From positions 1-64,000 of the forward strand of contig NZ_JAUYWA010000007.1 of NCBI RefSeq assembly GCF_030689025.1: 64,000 bases of DNA. Reading direction: 5' to 3'. The position numbers were made by a program, and so were the translations under genes. Origin of the DNA: Oceanobacter sp. 1_MG-2023. GTDB lineage: Bacteria > Pseudomonadota > Gammaproteobacteria > Pseudomonadales > Oceanobacteraceae. Shown one piece after another: positions 1 to 9,019 of the stretch (positions are counted from its first letter, which is position 1; each line of letters begins with the position of its first letter). Under the pieces are notes generated by a model that made no database searches, had not been told where the DNA came from, and was given only the letters and a program-made list of their open reading frames with translations.

Positions 1-2580
1 AACGTCACCGTGCTGGACAACGGCAACCTGTTGGTGAGCTGGACCTCAGACAACCAGGATGGCTCCGAAGGGGGCGTTTACGGCCAGACCTTCGATACCG
101 ATGGCAATGCCATTGGCAGCGAGTTCCTGATCAACAGCAGCACCGATGGCAACCAAAACGAATCCGACAGCAGCGCTCTCGCGCTTCTGAGTATCGATGA
201 AAACAGCGGCGCCGGGCAGGTGGTGTATACCGCCACAGCCACTGATACCGGCGATATCTCCGATGGCGTGACTTTCTCGCTTTCGGGCGATGATGCCGCC
301 CTGTTCAGCATCAACAGCAGCACGGGTGAAGTGACCCTGTTGGCCGATCCCGACTACGAAACCCAATTCAGCTACTCACTCATCGTTACCGCTAGCGATG
401 GAGCCGGTAACCATACCGACCAAGCGGTTACCCTTGATGTCAACGACCTGGACGAAATAGCCCCAGAAGCCAGTATTGTGTTATCGCTCGCGACAGTACA
501 GCTGGAAGCACCGGGTAATACCACTGGTTTTGACTATGCCCCCCAAATCACCGCCGTGGGCACTGACGGCACCTATGTGGTGACCTGGTACGGGTACGAG
601 GGTGCTGGCTATTCAGGTGATCGGTCGATCTTTGTGCAAGCGTTTAACGCCGATGGTTCCTTCAACGGCACCAGGGTACAGCTGGAAGCACTGGGTCATA
701 CCACTGGTTATGACTATGATCCCCAAATCACTGCGGTGGGCAGCGCTGGCGCCTATGTGGTGACCTGGTACGGAAGGGATAGCGACGATGATTTGTCGAT
801 CTTTGTTCAAGCCTTTGATGCTGACGGTTCCTTCAATAGCACCACGGTACAGCTGGAAGCGCCGGATAATACCACGGGTCATGACTATGATCCCCAAATC
901 ACCGCGGTAGGCACTGATGGCGCCTATGTGGTGACCTGGTACGGAAGGGATAGCGACGATGACACTTCGATCTTTGTGCAGGCGTTTGATGCTTACGGCT
1001 CCTTCAACGGTGTTACGGTACAGCTGGAAGCGCCGGGTAATACCACTGGTTATGACTATGATCCGCAAATCATCGCCGTGGGCACTGATGGCGACTATGT
1101 GGTGACCTGGTACGGTGATGATAGCGACGGTGACTATTCGATCTTTGTGCAAGCCATTAATGCCGATGGTTCTTTCAACGGTGACACAGTACAGCTGGAA
1201 GCGCTGGGTAATACGACCGGTGATGACAGAAGTCCCCAAATCACTGCGGTGGGCACTGATGGCGACTATGTAGTGACCTGGTATGGGGTCGATAGCAACA
1301 ATGACTATTCGATCTTTGTGCAAGCGTTTGATGCTGATGGCTCTTTAAACGGTGCCACGATACAGCTGGAAACACTGGGTGGGTATGATGTTGATCCTCA
1401 AATCGCCGCCGTGGGCAGTGCTGGCGCCTATGTAGTGACCTGGTACGGTAAGGATAGCGACGGTGACTATTCGATCTTTGTGCAAGCGTTTAATGCCAAT
1501 GGTTCCTTCAACGGTGACACAGTACAGCTGGAAGCGCCGGGTAATACCACTGGTCATGACTTTGCTCCTCAAATCACCGCGGTGGGCACTGATGGTGCCT
1601 ATGTGGTGACCTGGTTCGGTGAGGATAGCGACGGTGATGATTCGATCTTTGTGCAGGCGTTTAACGCCGATGGTTCCTTCAATGGCACCACGGTACAGCT
1701 GGAAGCGCCGGGTAATACCGATGGTGATGACTATGATCCTCAAATCACTGCGGTGGGCACTGATGGCGCCTATGTGGTGACCTGGTTCGGGATCGATAGC
1801 GACGGTGATTGGTCGGTCTTTGTACAGGCGTTTAATACCGATGGCACACTGGTGATGGATAGCACCTATGAAACAGGGGAGTTGATCACACTACAAAGCA
1901 ATGAAGCGGGTACGGTGTATTTGGTGGGCGATACAGTGGCCGTGACCACTGAGGCCGATATTCTCTCTGCAGACGGTAGTTTGTGGACCCAGGCCGTTGC
2001 CACGGCCGATGTCAGTGTAGCGGTTGATAGCAGTGGCCTGGCTGGCGGCAATTATACGGCCTATGCCGTCGACAGTGCCGGTAACATATCGCAGGCCGCG
2101 GATGAAACCGTCACTCTGGTTGATACCAGTACGGTGGTGTTTGATCTGGTAAACGGCAGTTCGTCAGATCACAGTGGCCGGACGTTTGAGGAAGATACCA
2201 GCTATACCATTTACGTCCGGGTGGATTCTTCGACAAAGGTCTTGAATACCGATTCAAGTGAGTGGGGCAGCTGGGCCAATGCAGAGGCTCTTGGCAGTGA
2301 TGATCAGGTGGTCTTGGTCGGGTCGGGGAGTGCGGTACTGGGTGCTAATAATTCGGCGGTTGCTTCTTTCAGTTCTCCCGGAGATAGCATGGCGGTGTGG
2401 GGGTCGGCTTTCTCATTGCAGGAGTCGGGTTTTGTTTTCCGCTGGGCGGACCATGCATTATCCGGTTCGGTATCGTTGTGGGATGGAAGGTGGAGTGATC
2501 TGAATGAGGGGCGGTCTCTGAATGAAGTCTACCTGACGACCATGCCAATGGGCGTTATGACATCACAGGGGTTGGTCTGA
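1..2580 (+). CDS. Large repetitive type I-secreted surface protein/adhesin (3' part only)
   Basis: The frame is open from the first base of the window, so this is the C-terminal part (about 859 codons) of a longer protein whose start is missing. In order it shows a VTWxSxGQDGS-type bacterial surface repeat (residues about 1-55), one cadherin-like domain (about 60-150, ending in DVNDLDE), eight tandem 53-60-residue repeats, and a Ser/Asp/Thr-rich tail with Ig-like character ending in GLV. The composition is very acidic and Cys-free, as in secreted giant adhesins. No GGxGxD RTX nonapeptides are visible in this part. The stop codon overlaps the start of a sulfotransferase gene, and TolC, ABC and HlyD genes follow, so the protein is inferred to be the substrate of that type I exporter. 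Its exact binding target cannot be read from the sequence. Confidence 0.85.
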   Translation, partial: NVTVLDNGNLLVSWTSDNQDGSEGGVYGQTFDTDGNAIGSEFLINSSTDGNQNESDSSALALLSIDENSGAGQVVYTATATDTGDISDGVTFSLSGDDAALFSINSSTGEVTLLADPDYETQFSYSLIVTASDGAGNHTDQAVTLDVNDLDEIAPEASIVLSLATVQLEAPGNTTGFDYAPQITAVGTDGTYVVTWYGYEGAGYSGDRSIFVQAFNADGSFNGTRVQLEALGHTTGYDYDPQITAVGSAGAYVVTWYGRDSDDDLSIFVQAFDADGSFNSTTVQLEAPDNTTGHDYDPQITAVGTDGAYVVTWYGRDSDDDTSIFVQAFDAYGSFNGVTVQLEAPGNTTGYDYDPQIIAVGTDGDYVVTWYGDDSDGDYSIFVQAINADGSFNGDTVQLEALGNTTGDDRSPQITAVGTDGDYVVTWYGVDSNNDYSIFVQAFDADGSLNGATIQLETLGGYDVDPQIAAVGSAGAYVVTWYGKDSDGDYSIFVQAFNANGSFNGDTVQLEAPGNTTGHDFAPQITAVGTDGAYVVTWFGEDSDGDDSIFVQAFNADGSFNGTTVQLEAPGNTDGDDYDPQITAVGTDGAYVVTWFGIDSDGDWSVFVQAFNTDGTLVMDSTYETGELITLQSNEAGTVYLVGDTVAVTTEADILSADGSLWTQAVATADVSVAVDSSGLAGGNYTAYAVDSAGNISQAADETVTLVDTSTVVFDLVNGSSSDHSGRTFEEDTSYTIYVRVDSSTKVLNTDSSEWGSWANAEALGSDDQVVLVGSGSAVLGANNSAVASFSSPGDSMAVWGSAFSLQESGFVFRWADHALSGSVSLWDGRWSDLNEGRSLNEVYLTTMPMGVMTSQGLV
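496..1854 (+). repeat. Eight in-frame tandem repeats of about 171 bp in the adhesin
   Basis: Eight copies of a 53-60-residue unit lie head to tail. Each begins VQLEAPGNTTG, continues DYDPQITAVGTDG and YVVTWYG, and ends SIFVQAFNADGSFNG. Copy 1 carries a small insertion and copy 6 lacks about four residues near its start. The copies are similar at the DNA level, which points to expansion by recombination and possible copy-number variation between strains. The unit looks like a diverged relative of the VTWxSxxQDGS repeats common in secreted bacterial proteins, of which one lies at the left window edge. Every unit has tyrosines beside Asp residues. Confidence 0.93.
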
Positions 2581-5357
2581 TGCTGACAGGACATTCGTTA
2601 GCAGATGCGGGTGATGGCGCAGCCATTGCCCGGCTTCGGGCTTTGGTTGACGATCAGCACTATGAGCACCTGCTGCAACAGGTTAAGGGCTTGTTACTGC
2701 AGGCACCGGACGATGATGCCTTGCAAGTACTGCAGGCGCTGGCCTATGCACAACTGGGGAATCACTCCGAGGCGGAGCGTTTGATCGCTGGCCCGGCTGC
2801 TCGTGTTGCGAGTTTGACGGAAGATGTTCAAACGGATCTGGCGGCAGTGTGGTTGCTGTTGGGCCATATTGAGGTTGCTTGTGAACGTCTGGAGTCAGTG
2901 CTTGAGCAAGAACCACAACAGGATCTGGCATTGGCCCGGTTGGCCTTTGGTCGGGTTCAGCAAGGTCGTATGGAAGATGCCATTGCGTATTATCGGCAAT
3001 CATTGCTGCTCAAACCTGGGCGTTTTTCGTTATGTCAGGCACTGGCCTCGTTGTATTTGCAACAACAACAGTGGCCGGAAGCCCAGCAGATGCTGGATCA
3101 GGCCATTGCCGGATTACAGGCCGCTTGTGAACGCTTGCCGGATAGCGCTCTGCATGGCACAACAGCCCGTTTGCGAGGGCTTCAGCTTGAGCTGTGGCTG
3201 GCCAGTGGTGAGCCACAGCGAGCCGAGGCCTGGCTGCAACAGGCGGGACAGGATCTGTCGGAATCAGAATGGCTGGTGCTGGTATCGGGCTATGCCCGTT
3301 TATTGGCTGGACAAGAACGCCATGATGATGCCGAAGCCCAGTTACGTTTGGGGCTGAAAGTTTATCCTGAAGCGTTGACACTGGTGTCGCAATTGGCGGA
3401 ACTGCTCTGTGTGCGGGGGCGTATTGCCCAGGCCGGATGGCTGCTGCAGAAGGCGTTGCGGGTGGCGGCGGACAAGCAGTTACCACGGGCGGGGTTGTGG
3501 GTTCAGCTGGGGCAAACCCTGTTGATGACGGCGCCGGAGAAAGCACATGAAGCGGCCACTAAAGCTCTGGAACTAGTGGCCGTGGAAGAGCCAACCGAGT
3601 GGTTAACTGAGGTGGACGGGGCCGTCGAGTCGTTGCATCACACGGCATTACATTGGCGAATTCCCTTGATGGGACGTGCCCGCCATTTGCAGGCGATGGC
3701 AGATTTACAGCGGCAGCATTATGACGAGGCAGAACATGCGTTGCGCCAATTGTTGCTGGATTTTCCAGACTACACTGCGGCCATGCAAGGGTTGGCGCAG
3801 CTGGCGATGCAATTAGGGCGGGTCGATGATGCCATTGACTGGTATGAGCGTATCCAGCGGTTTGACCCGGCTGCGGGTTTTGCCGGGCTGGTCAATGCCC
3901 ACCGTTTCCCTGAAGACGAGAACACCTTGCACCGGCTGGAGAAGCTGGCACAGCGGCCCGGTCTGTCTGGGGCGGTATCAACGTCCTTGTTGTTCCAGCT
4001 GGCTACGGCCTGGGAAAAACGGGGTAATTACGACAAGGCATTGGCGTTGGTTCGACAGGCCAACGAAGCCAGCAAGCTGCATATTCCTTACGACCCGGTT
4101 GCCCATCGGCAGCAGTGCGCACGTATTCGTTACGCTTTTTCGCGCAGTTTTTTCCAGCATCGGCAGTTGTATGGTGGTCAGCCTTATGGGCACCCCTCTT
4201 CGGCGCCGGTGTTTGTGGTCGGTATGCCGCGCTCTGGTACCACTCTGGTTGAGCAGATGCTGGCCAGCCATAGTGAAATCTGGGGGGCGGGTGAGTTGGG
4301 GGTTATTCCCCAGCGTATCCGGGGGCTGAATAATTGGGAGCGTCATATCGGTTCTGGCAGGCGCTATCCGGATTGTGTTGATGATCTGACGCCTTATGTT
4401 TGCCATGGTATTGCCGAGGGTATTTTGCAAGAACTGTTCGATCTGGCTCAGGCTGACAAGCCGGATGCCCGGTTTGTGATCGATAAATTGCCACATAATT
4501 TTGAACATATTGGTCTGATCAAATTCCTTTTCCCTAACGCCCGTATTATTTCGGTACGACGAGACCCGCGTGATATTGCTCTGTCCAACTATTTTATTGA
4601 TTTCCAGGCCAAGCACGGTGGTATGGGCTTCGCCTATGACCTGCGTTGGATTGGCGAGCAACTGGCAGACCATAACCTGCTGATGCAGCACTGGCATGGG
4701 CTGTTTGGAGATGGCATTCTGGAGCTGCAATACGAACAGCTGTTGCAGGACCCGGAAGGACAGGCGCGGCGAATGCTGGAATATATTGGTGTGGCGTGGG
4801 AGCCACAAGTGCTGGCGTACAGTGATCTCGAACGGCCGGTGAAAACCGCCAGTGTATGGCAAGTACGGCAACCGATTTATCAGACCTCAAAAGCCAAATG
4901 GAAACATTACGCCAATCAGCTTGGGCCTTTGACTGAAGGCACCAATGCCAAAATCATCTGGGATGAGATTTCGATGCTGTCGTTGCCGGAGCCGGGCTTT
5001 TTGAGCGCGGCAGTGGCGTTGTATCACGCAGATGATCTGGATGGCGCAGAAAGGAGCTGCAAAAAAATGCTGTACCATAATCCACAACATGCGGCCTGCC
5101 AGTACCTGGTGGGGCTGATTTATTGCCGCAAGGGACATCTTCAGGACGGTATCGGTCTGATGCGTCAGGCGTTACAGCGGGTGCCATGGCAGCGGGCCTG
5201 GCAACATAACCTGGCTCTGGCGCTGACGTTGTCGGGCCAGAAAGAAGAAGCGGCTGCTATCCGTGAACAGCTGGGGCGTCGCTCATTGTCGCCGTTTGGT
5301 CCGTTGGATGAACCCCAGGACTGGGTTGATGGCGATTTGCCAGAACAGGCTTGGTAA
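2580..5357 (+). CDS. TPR-containing sulfotransferase
   Basis: A 925-residue protein with an N-terminal array of tetratricopeptide repeats (about residues 1-500), a sulfotransferase domain (about 540-790) and one or two further TPRs at the C-terminus (about 810-900). The 5'-phosphosulfate-binding loop is seen as GMPRSGTTLVEQ (residues 548 on), and the 3'-phosphate-binding segment as SVRRDPRDIALSNYF (658 on). Enzymes of this family move a sulfuryl group from PAPS to an acceptor, and the TPRs would hold a protein partner. No signal peptide is seen, so it should act in the cytoplasm. The ATG shares an ATGA with the adhesin stop, implying translational coupling, and tolC-like, ABC and HlyD genes follow. 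I infer that it modifies the adhesin before export. A carbohydrate or small-molecule acceptor remains possible. Confidence 0.88.
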   Translation: MLTGHSLADAGDGAAIARLRALVDDQHYEHLLQQVKGLLLQAPDDDALQVLQALAYAQLGNHSEAERLIAGPAARVASLTEDVQTDLAAVWLLLGHIEVACERLESVLEQEPQQDLALARLAFGRVQQGRMEDAIAYYRQSLLLKPGRFSLCQALASLYLQQQQWPEAQQMLDQAIAGLQAACERLPDSALHGTTARLRGLQLELWLASGEPQRAEAWLQQAGQDLSESEWLVLVSGYARLLAGQERHDDAEAQLRLGLKVYPEALTLVSQLAELLCVRGRIAQAGWLLQKALRVAADKQLPRAGLWVQLGQTLLMTAPEKAHEAATKALELVAVEEPTEWLTEVDGAVESLHHTALHWRIPLMGRARHLQAMADLQRQHYDEAEHALRQLLLDFPDYTAAMQGLAQLAMQLGRVDDAIDWYERIQRFDPAAGFAGLVNAHRFPEDENTLHRLEKLAQRPGLSGAVSTSLLFQLATAWEKRGNYDKALALVRQANEASKLHIPYDPVAHRQQCARIRYAFSRSFFQHRQLYGGQPYGHPSSAPVFVVGMPRSGTTLVEQMLASHSEIWGAGELGVIPQRIRGLNNWERHIGSGRRYPDCVDDLTPYVCHGIAEGILQELFDLAQADKPDARFVIDKLPHNFEHIGLIKFLFPNARIISVRRDPRDIALSNYFIDFQAKHGGMGFAYDLRWIGEQLADHNLLMQHWHGLFGDGILELQYEQLLQDPEGQARRMLEYIGVAWEPQVLAYSDLERPVKTASVWQVRQPIYQTSKAKWKHYANQLGPLTEGTNAKIIWDEISMLSLPEPGFLSAAVALYHADDLDGAERSCKKMLYHNPQHAACQYLVGLIYCRKGHLQDGIGLMRQALQRVPWQRAWQHNLALALTLSGQKEEAAAIREQLGRRSLSPFGPLDEPQDWVDGDLPEQAW

Positions 5358-6679
5358 TGGCGGATACATTCAGAAAATATCGTGCCCTTTTACTGATTTG
5401 CAGTGGGCTGTTGTTCGCCGTTACGCATTCCGTGGCGGCCGAAACCAGCCAGTATCGCGGTATTTGGGGGGCGATTGAAGCGGCGCTGAAATTTCATCCG
5501 GCCATTGCCGGTCAACAAGCCTCGCTGGAAGCCAGCAGCTGGGGTGAGCAAGCGGCCAGGTCCGGGCGCTTACCCAACCTGTCGCTTTCGGCCGATAACC
5601 TCTATGACGATGATCTGGCCACGGTGACGCTCCAGCAGCCGTTGCTGACTTTTGGCAAGTTGAGCAGTGCCATTGAGCTGGCGCAGGCCGAAAGGCGAGC
5701 TGAGGATGTTGGCCTGTTGCAGATTCGTCGAGATCTGGTTGAAGCAACCAGTCAGGCTTATATTGCGATTGATGCCTTGCGTCGGCAGTTGCACATTGCC
5801 CAGCAGAACACCCGAGATCATCAGCAGCTGTACGACCGTATTGAACGACGTCGCGATGGCGGTCTGGCATCGGATGCCGATGTGCAGCTGGCGTTGGGAC
5901 GTTTGTTGTGGGCGCAGTCGACGGAGCAGAATTATCAGGGGCAGCTGGCCGTTGCGGAGACGTCATTGCTGGCATTGACCCAGGTGCCGGTAGATTCGAC
6001 GGAGGCGGTACCGGAACAGGGCTGGCTGCCAGGGAATGAGCAGCAGATCCAGTACGATGCCTTACAAACCAGTGCCGATCTGCAGTACCAGCGAGAGCAG
6101 GTTGTGATTGCGGACAAGACAGCCAATCAGCAACGTTACAGCTCGATGCCGACCTTGTACCTTCAGCTTGAGCGCGATATGCCTAACCAGACCAGCGATG
6201 AAGATGATGACCAGATGCGCTCGGGGTTATCGCTGGAAGCCAGTTTTGCCGGTCTGGGGGTCAGCAATTATGCCCAGACCAAAGCGGCGGTGGCCAGTAA
6301 ACGGGCGGCCGAACAGTCATTGTATGTGACCGAAGTGAATTTGCGCCAGCAGGTGAGCTCGCTGCTGCTGAACCGGCAAATGCAGCAGCTTTTGCAGCAT
6401 TCTCAAGAGCTGACGGTCGATGCGTTGAAACAAACTCTGGATTCTTTTGTGCGTCAGTACGAAACCGGTCGCAAGACCTGGCTGGAAGTGCTTAACGCCC
6501 AGCGGGAATGGGTTTATGGGCAGCTGGAGCTGGCAACCATTAAATCGACCTTGCTTGATGCATCACTGCAGCTGGCCAGTATGGCGGGTTATCTGGATGA
6601 GCGTAGCGGGGTTCCTGCTCTGGCACCAGAGCCCGTCACGCCGGTACCGAAACCGATGCCAATCAATAGATACCACTGA
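5357..6679 (+). CDS. TolC-family outer membrane efflux protein of the type I secretion system
   Basis: This is the outer membrane channel that the ABC transporter and adaptor would dock onto. The ATG at 5357 overlaps the sulfotransferase stop (TAATG). It gives a 440-residue protein starting with a basic stretch and a hydrophobic signal peptide ending around HSVAA. Long heptad-like, Gln/Leu/Ala-rich helices of the TolC barrel follow, with two related halves; the second half has a QYETGRKTWLEVLNAQRE segment typical of the family. The C-terminus is short and Pro-rich. An upstream in-frame TTG at 5351 is possible but less attractive. It is the third gene of the secretion operon. Confidence 0.88.
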   Translation: MADTFRKYRALLLICSGLLFAVTHSVAAETSQYRGIWGAIEAALKFHPAIAGQQASLEASSWGEQAARSGRLPNLSLSADNLYDDDLATVTLQQPLLTFGKLSSAIELAQAERRAEDVGLLQIRRDLVEATSQAYIAIDALRRQLHIAQQNTRDHQQLYDRIERRRDGGLASDADVQLALGRLLWAQSTEQNYQGQLAVAETSLLALTQVPVDSTEAVPEQGWLPGNEQQIQYDALQTSADLQYQREQVVIADKTANQQRYSSMPTLYLQLERDMPNQTSDEDDDQMRSGLSLEASFAGLGVSNYAQTKAAVASKRAAEQSLYVTEVNLRQQVSSLLLNRQMQQLLQHSQELTVDALKQTLDSFVRQYETGRKTWLEVLNAQREWVYGQLELATIKSTLLDASLQLASMAGYLDERSGVPALAPEPVTPVPKPMPINRYH

Positions 6680-6745
6680 TTTGTTTCAGACTGCTCTGAG
6701 GGCAGCCCGGAATGCCAAAACATTTGAAAATAACGCGTGGACACG

Positions 6746-9019
6746 ATGTCAGATATTGAACAATCTACAGGGCCTTCTGCGGAGGACGATATAGGCAAAT
6801 CCTTGCCTCTCAGTCTGTTGCAACGGCTGTTGTTGTTAATCCAGGTCAGTGTTGCACCGGGGAAGCTGGAGCAGGCCTGGAGTGCCAATACACAGGGCAT
6901 CATGGGGCCGGTGTCGCTGCCTCAGCGCATTCAGTTGTTGGCGCAAGCATTACAACTACGAGGGTTGCGGGTGGCGCAATTACGCTGGGCGCGGATGGAT
7001 CAGCGGCGGCTGCCGGCCTTGATGCATTGGCAAGGAGAATGGTGGCTGGCAGAACGCCAGTTGCTGGAACAGCCAACCACCAGCGCATCGTCTCAGGCAG
7101 AGGATTCCGCTCCGGTCGACTGGCCAGAGGATGGTGTGATACCGGCAAGCCATGAAATTTCTCTGACCGGTGTGGACGGTGTGGCGCATTTGCATGCACC
7201 GGAGGTGCTGGAAGACGGGGTGGTGCTCTGGCTGGACAATCCCGCCGCCAAGGCGCAAGAAAAAATCTCGCTGACGGGGAGTCGGTCCATCCGTCTGGTG
7301 GTGGCGGCGCTGTTGCGCCGTCGTCGCTGGATTGGTCATGTGGTGGTTGCCACTCTGGTAATCAATCTGATGGCGGTTGCGACATCTCTGTTTGCCATGC
7401 AGGTGTATGACCGGGTGGTACCGACCCTGGCCTGGGCTACCTTGTGGACTCTGGTGGTCGGGATGGTGATTGTGCTGTTGCTGGACTGGGGCTTGAAAAT
7501 TTTGCGTGGACGGGTGCTCGACAGCGTCGCCTGTGAGGTCGATCAGAGGGTCAGTCAACAGGTGTTTGATCACCTTTTACACTTGCAGATGGATACCCGG
7601 CCACGCAGCCTGGGAACCATCGCTGCGCAAGTCAGTGGCCTGGAGTCGGTGCGTCATTTCTTTTCATCCGGGGTGTTTTTTACCCTGGTTGATACGCCGT
7701 TTGCACTGCTGTTTATAGTGTTTATCGCCATGATTGGTGGTCCTGTAGCCTGGGTGTATACGGCGCTGTTACCGGTGGCGGTGTTACTGGGCTGGCTGGG
7801 TCAACGCAGCATGCGGCGCTTGATGAAAGACGAAATGCAGCGCAGTAATGAGCGTCAGGGGCTGCTGGTCGATAGCATTCAGGGAGCCGAGACCATTCGG
7901 GCTGCGAATGCCAGTTGGCGTTTTTCTGAAATCTGGCAATCCATCAGTGAAACCGTGGCCGGGTTTGGTATTCAGCATAAAGCGCTGAATAACCTGATCC
8001 AGCTGACGACTGCCAGTCTGTCACAAGTCGCTTATGTGGCGGCTGTTGTGGTCGGGGTTTATGAAGTGGCTGAGGGACATATGACGATCGGGGCGATGAT
8101 CGCATGCAGTATTCTGGGCGGGCGGGTGATTGCTCCGGTCAGTCAGGCGGTGCGTTATATGGCGCAGTGGGAAAATGTGCAGCAGTCGCTGAAAATGGTG
8201 GATCAGGTGCTGGATCTGGATACCGAGCGACGGGCAGAGCAATCGCTGCTGATGCCGTCGGAGCCTCCGGCGGAGATCGCGTTGCAAGCGGTGAGTTTTT
8301 CTTATCCGGATTCGCCGGTGTTGCAACTGGATGTCGGCTCATTGTCGCTCAAGGCCGGGGATCGGGTGGCGGTGGTGGGTCAAATCGGTTCGGGCAAGTC
8401 GACCTTGCTGAAAATACTGGCCGGCCTTTATCGGCCGTCCGCTGGTCGGGTGCGGCTGGGGCAAGGTGATCTGTGGGAAATGGACCCGGCGATTGTTGCC
8501 CAACAGGTCGGGTATTTGCCGCAGTCGGTGCATTTGTTCAAAGGGTCTTTGCGTTCCAATCTGATATTGGGTGGTGCCATCGCCGATGGTCATTTATTGG
8601 AAGTGGCCCAGCAACTGGGGATTGATCGTATTGCCGCCGATAGCCCCTACAGTATGGACTTGCCGATCAGTGAAGGTGGCGATGGTCTGTCGGGAGGTCA
8701 GAAGCAGCTGATCGGTATGGCCCGGGTGGTGTTGGCCCGGCCAACCATCTGGTTGCTGGATGAGCCGACAGCGTCGCTGGATCCGGATACCGAACAACAG
8801 GTATTAACAGCGCTGGAATCCCATCTCAAGCCTTCTGATATTCTGGTGGTATCGACGCACAAGCCAGCATTGGCCTCACGGCTGGCGCGTCGCGTGTTGC
8901 TGATGCAGCAGGGTCGGATTGTCCGGGATGACAGCCCGGAAGCCATTTTCCAGCGCCAGCGAGCGCCATCCGGTACGGCTCGTCGACCACCGGCAGGAGG
9001 CCCGATCAATGTTATCTGA
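6746..9019 (+). CDS. Type I secretion ABC transporter (HlyB/LapB-like permease-ATPase)
   Basis: About 757 residues. The first roughly 190 residues match the position of a C39 peptidase domain but show no catalytic Cys motif, so it looks like a non-cleaving C39-like domain as in HlyB and LapB. A six-helix ABC exporter membrane domain follows (about 195-480), then an ATPase with Walker A GQIGSGKS (545-552), the signature LSGGQKQL and Walker B IWLLDEPTASLD. It would drive export of an unfolded C-terminally signalled substrate across both membranes with the neighbouring TolC and HlyD proteins. The start is uncertain: GTG at 6737 is nine bases upstream of the ATG used here, and neither has a good ribosome binding site. 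Confidence 0.9.
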   Translation: MSDIEQSTGPSAEDDIGKSLPLSLLQRLLLLIQVSVAPGKLEQAWSANTQGIMGPVSLPQRIQLLAQALQLRGLRVAQLRWARMDQRRLPALMHWQGEWWLAERQLLEQPTTSASSQAEDSAPVDWPEDGVIPASHEISLTGVDGVAHLHAPEVLEDGVVLWLDNPAAKAQEKISLTGSRSIRLVVAALLRRRRWIGHVVVATLVINLMAVATSLFAMQVYDRVVPTLAWATLWTLVVGMVIVLLLDWGLKILRGRVLDSVACEVDQRVSQQVFDHLLHLQMDTRPRSLGTIAAQVSGLESVRHFFSSGVFFTLVDTPFALLFIVFIAMIGGPVAWVYTALLPVAVLLGWLGQRSMRRLMKDEMQRSNERQGLLVDSIQGAETIRAANASWRFSEIWQSISETVAGFGIQHKALNNLIQLTTASLSQVAYVAAVVVGVYEVAEGHMTIGAMIACSILGGRVIAPVSQAVRYMAQWENVQQSLKMVDQVLDLDTERRAEQSLLMPSEPPAEIALQAVSFSYPDSPVLQLDVGSLSLKAGDRVAVVGQIGSGKSTLLKILAGLYRPSAGRVRLGQGDLWEMDPAIVAQQVGYLPQSVHLFKGSLRSNLILGGAIADGHLLEVAQQLGIDRIAADSPYSMDLPISEGGDGLSGGQKQLIGMARVVLARPTIWLLDEPTASLDPDTEQQVLTALESHLKPSDILVVSTHKPALASRLARRVLLMQQGRIVRDDSPEAIFQRQRAPSGTARRPPAGGPINVI

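Noticed and set aside
613-1743. Long open frames on the minus strand across the adhesin repeats
   Set aside because: They mirror the 57-residue repeats of the plus-strand gene and have no start signals; they are by-products of the repeat sequence.
496-1854. CRISPR-like periodicity
   Set aside because: The period is about 171 bases, the units are contiguous and in frame with a protein, and there are no spacers.
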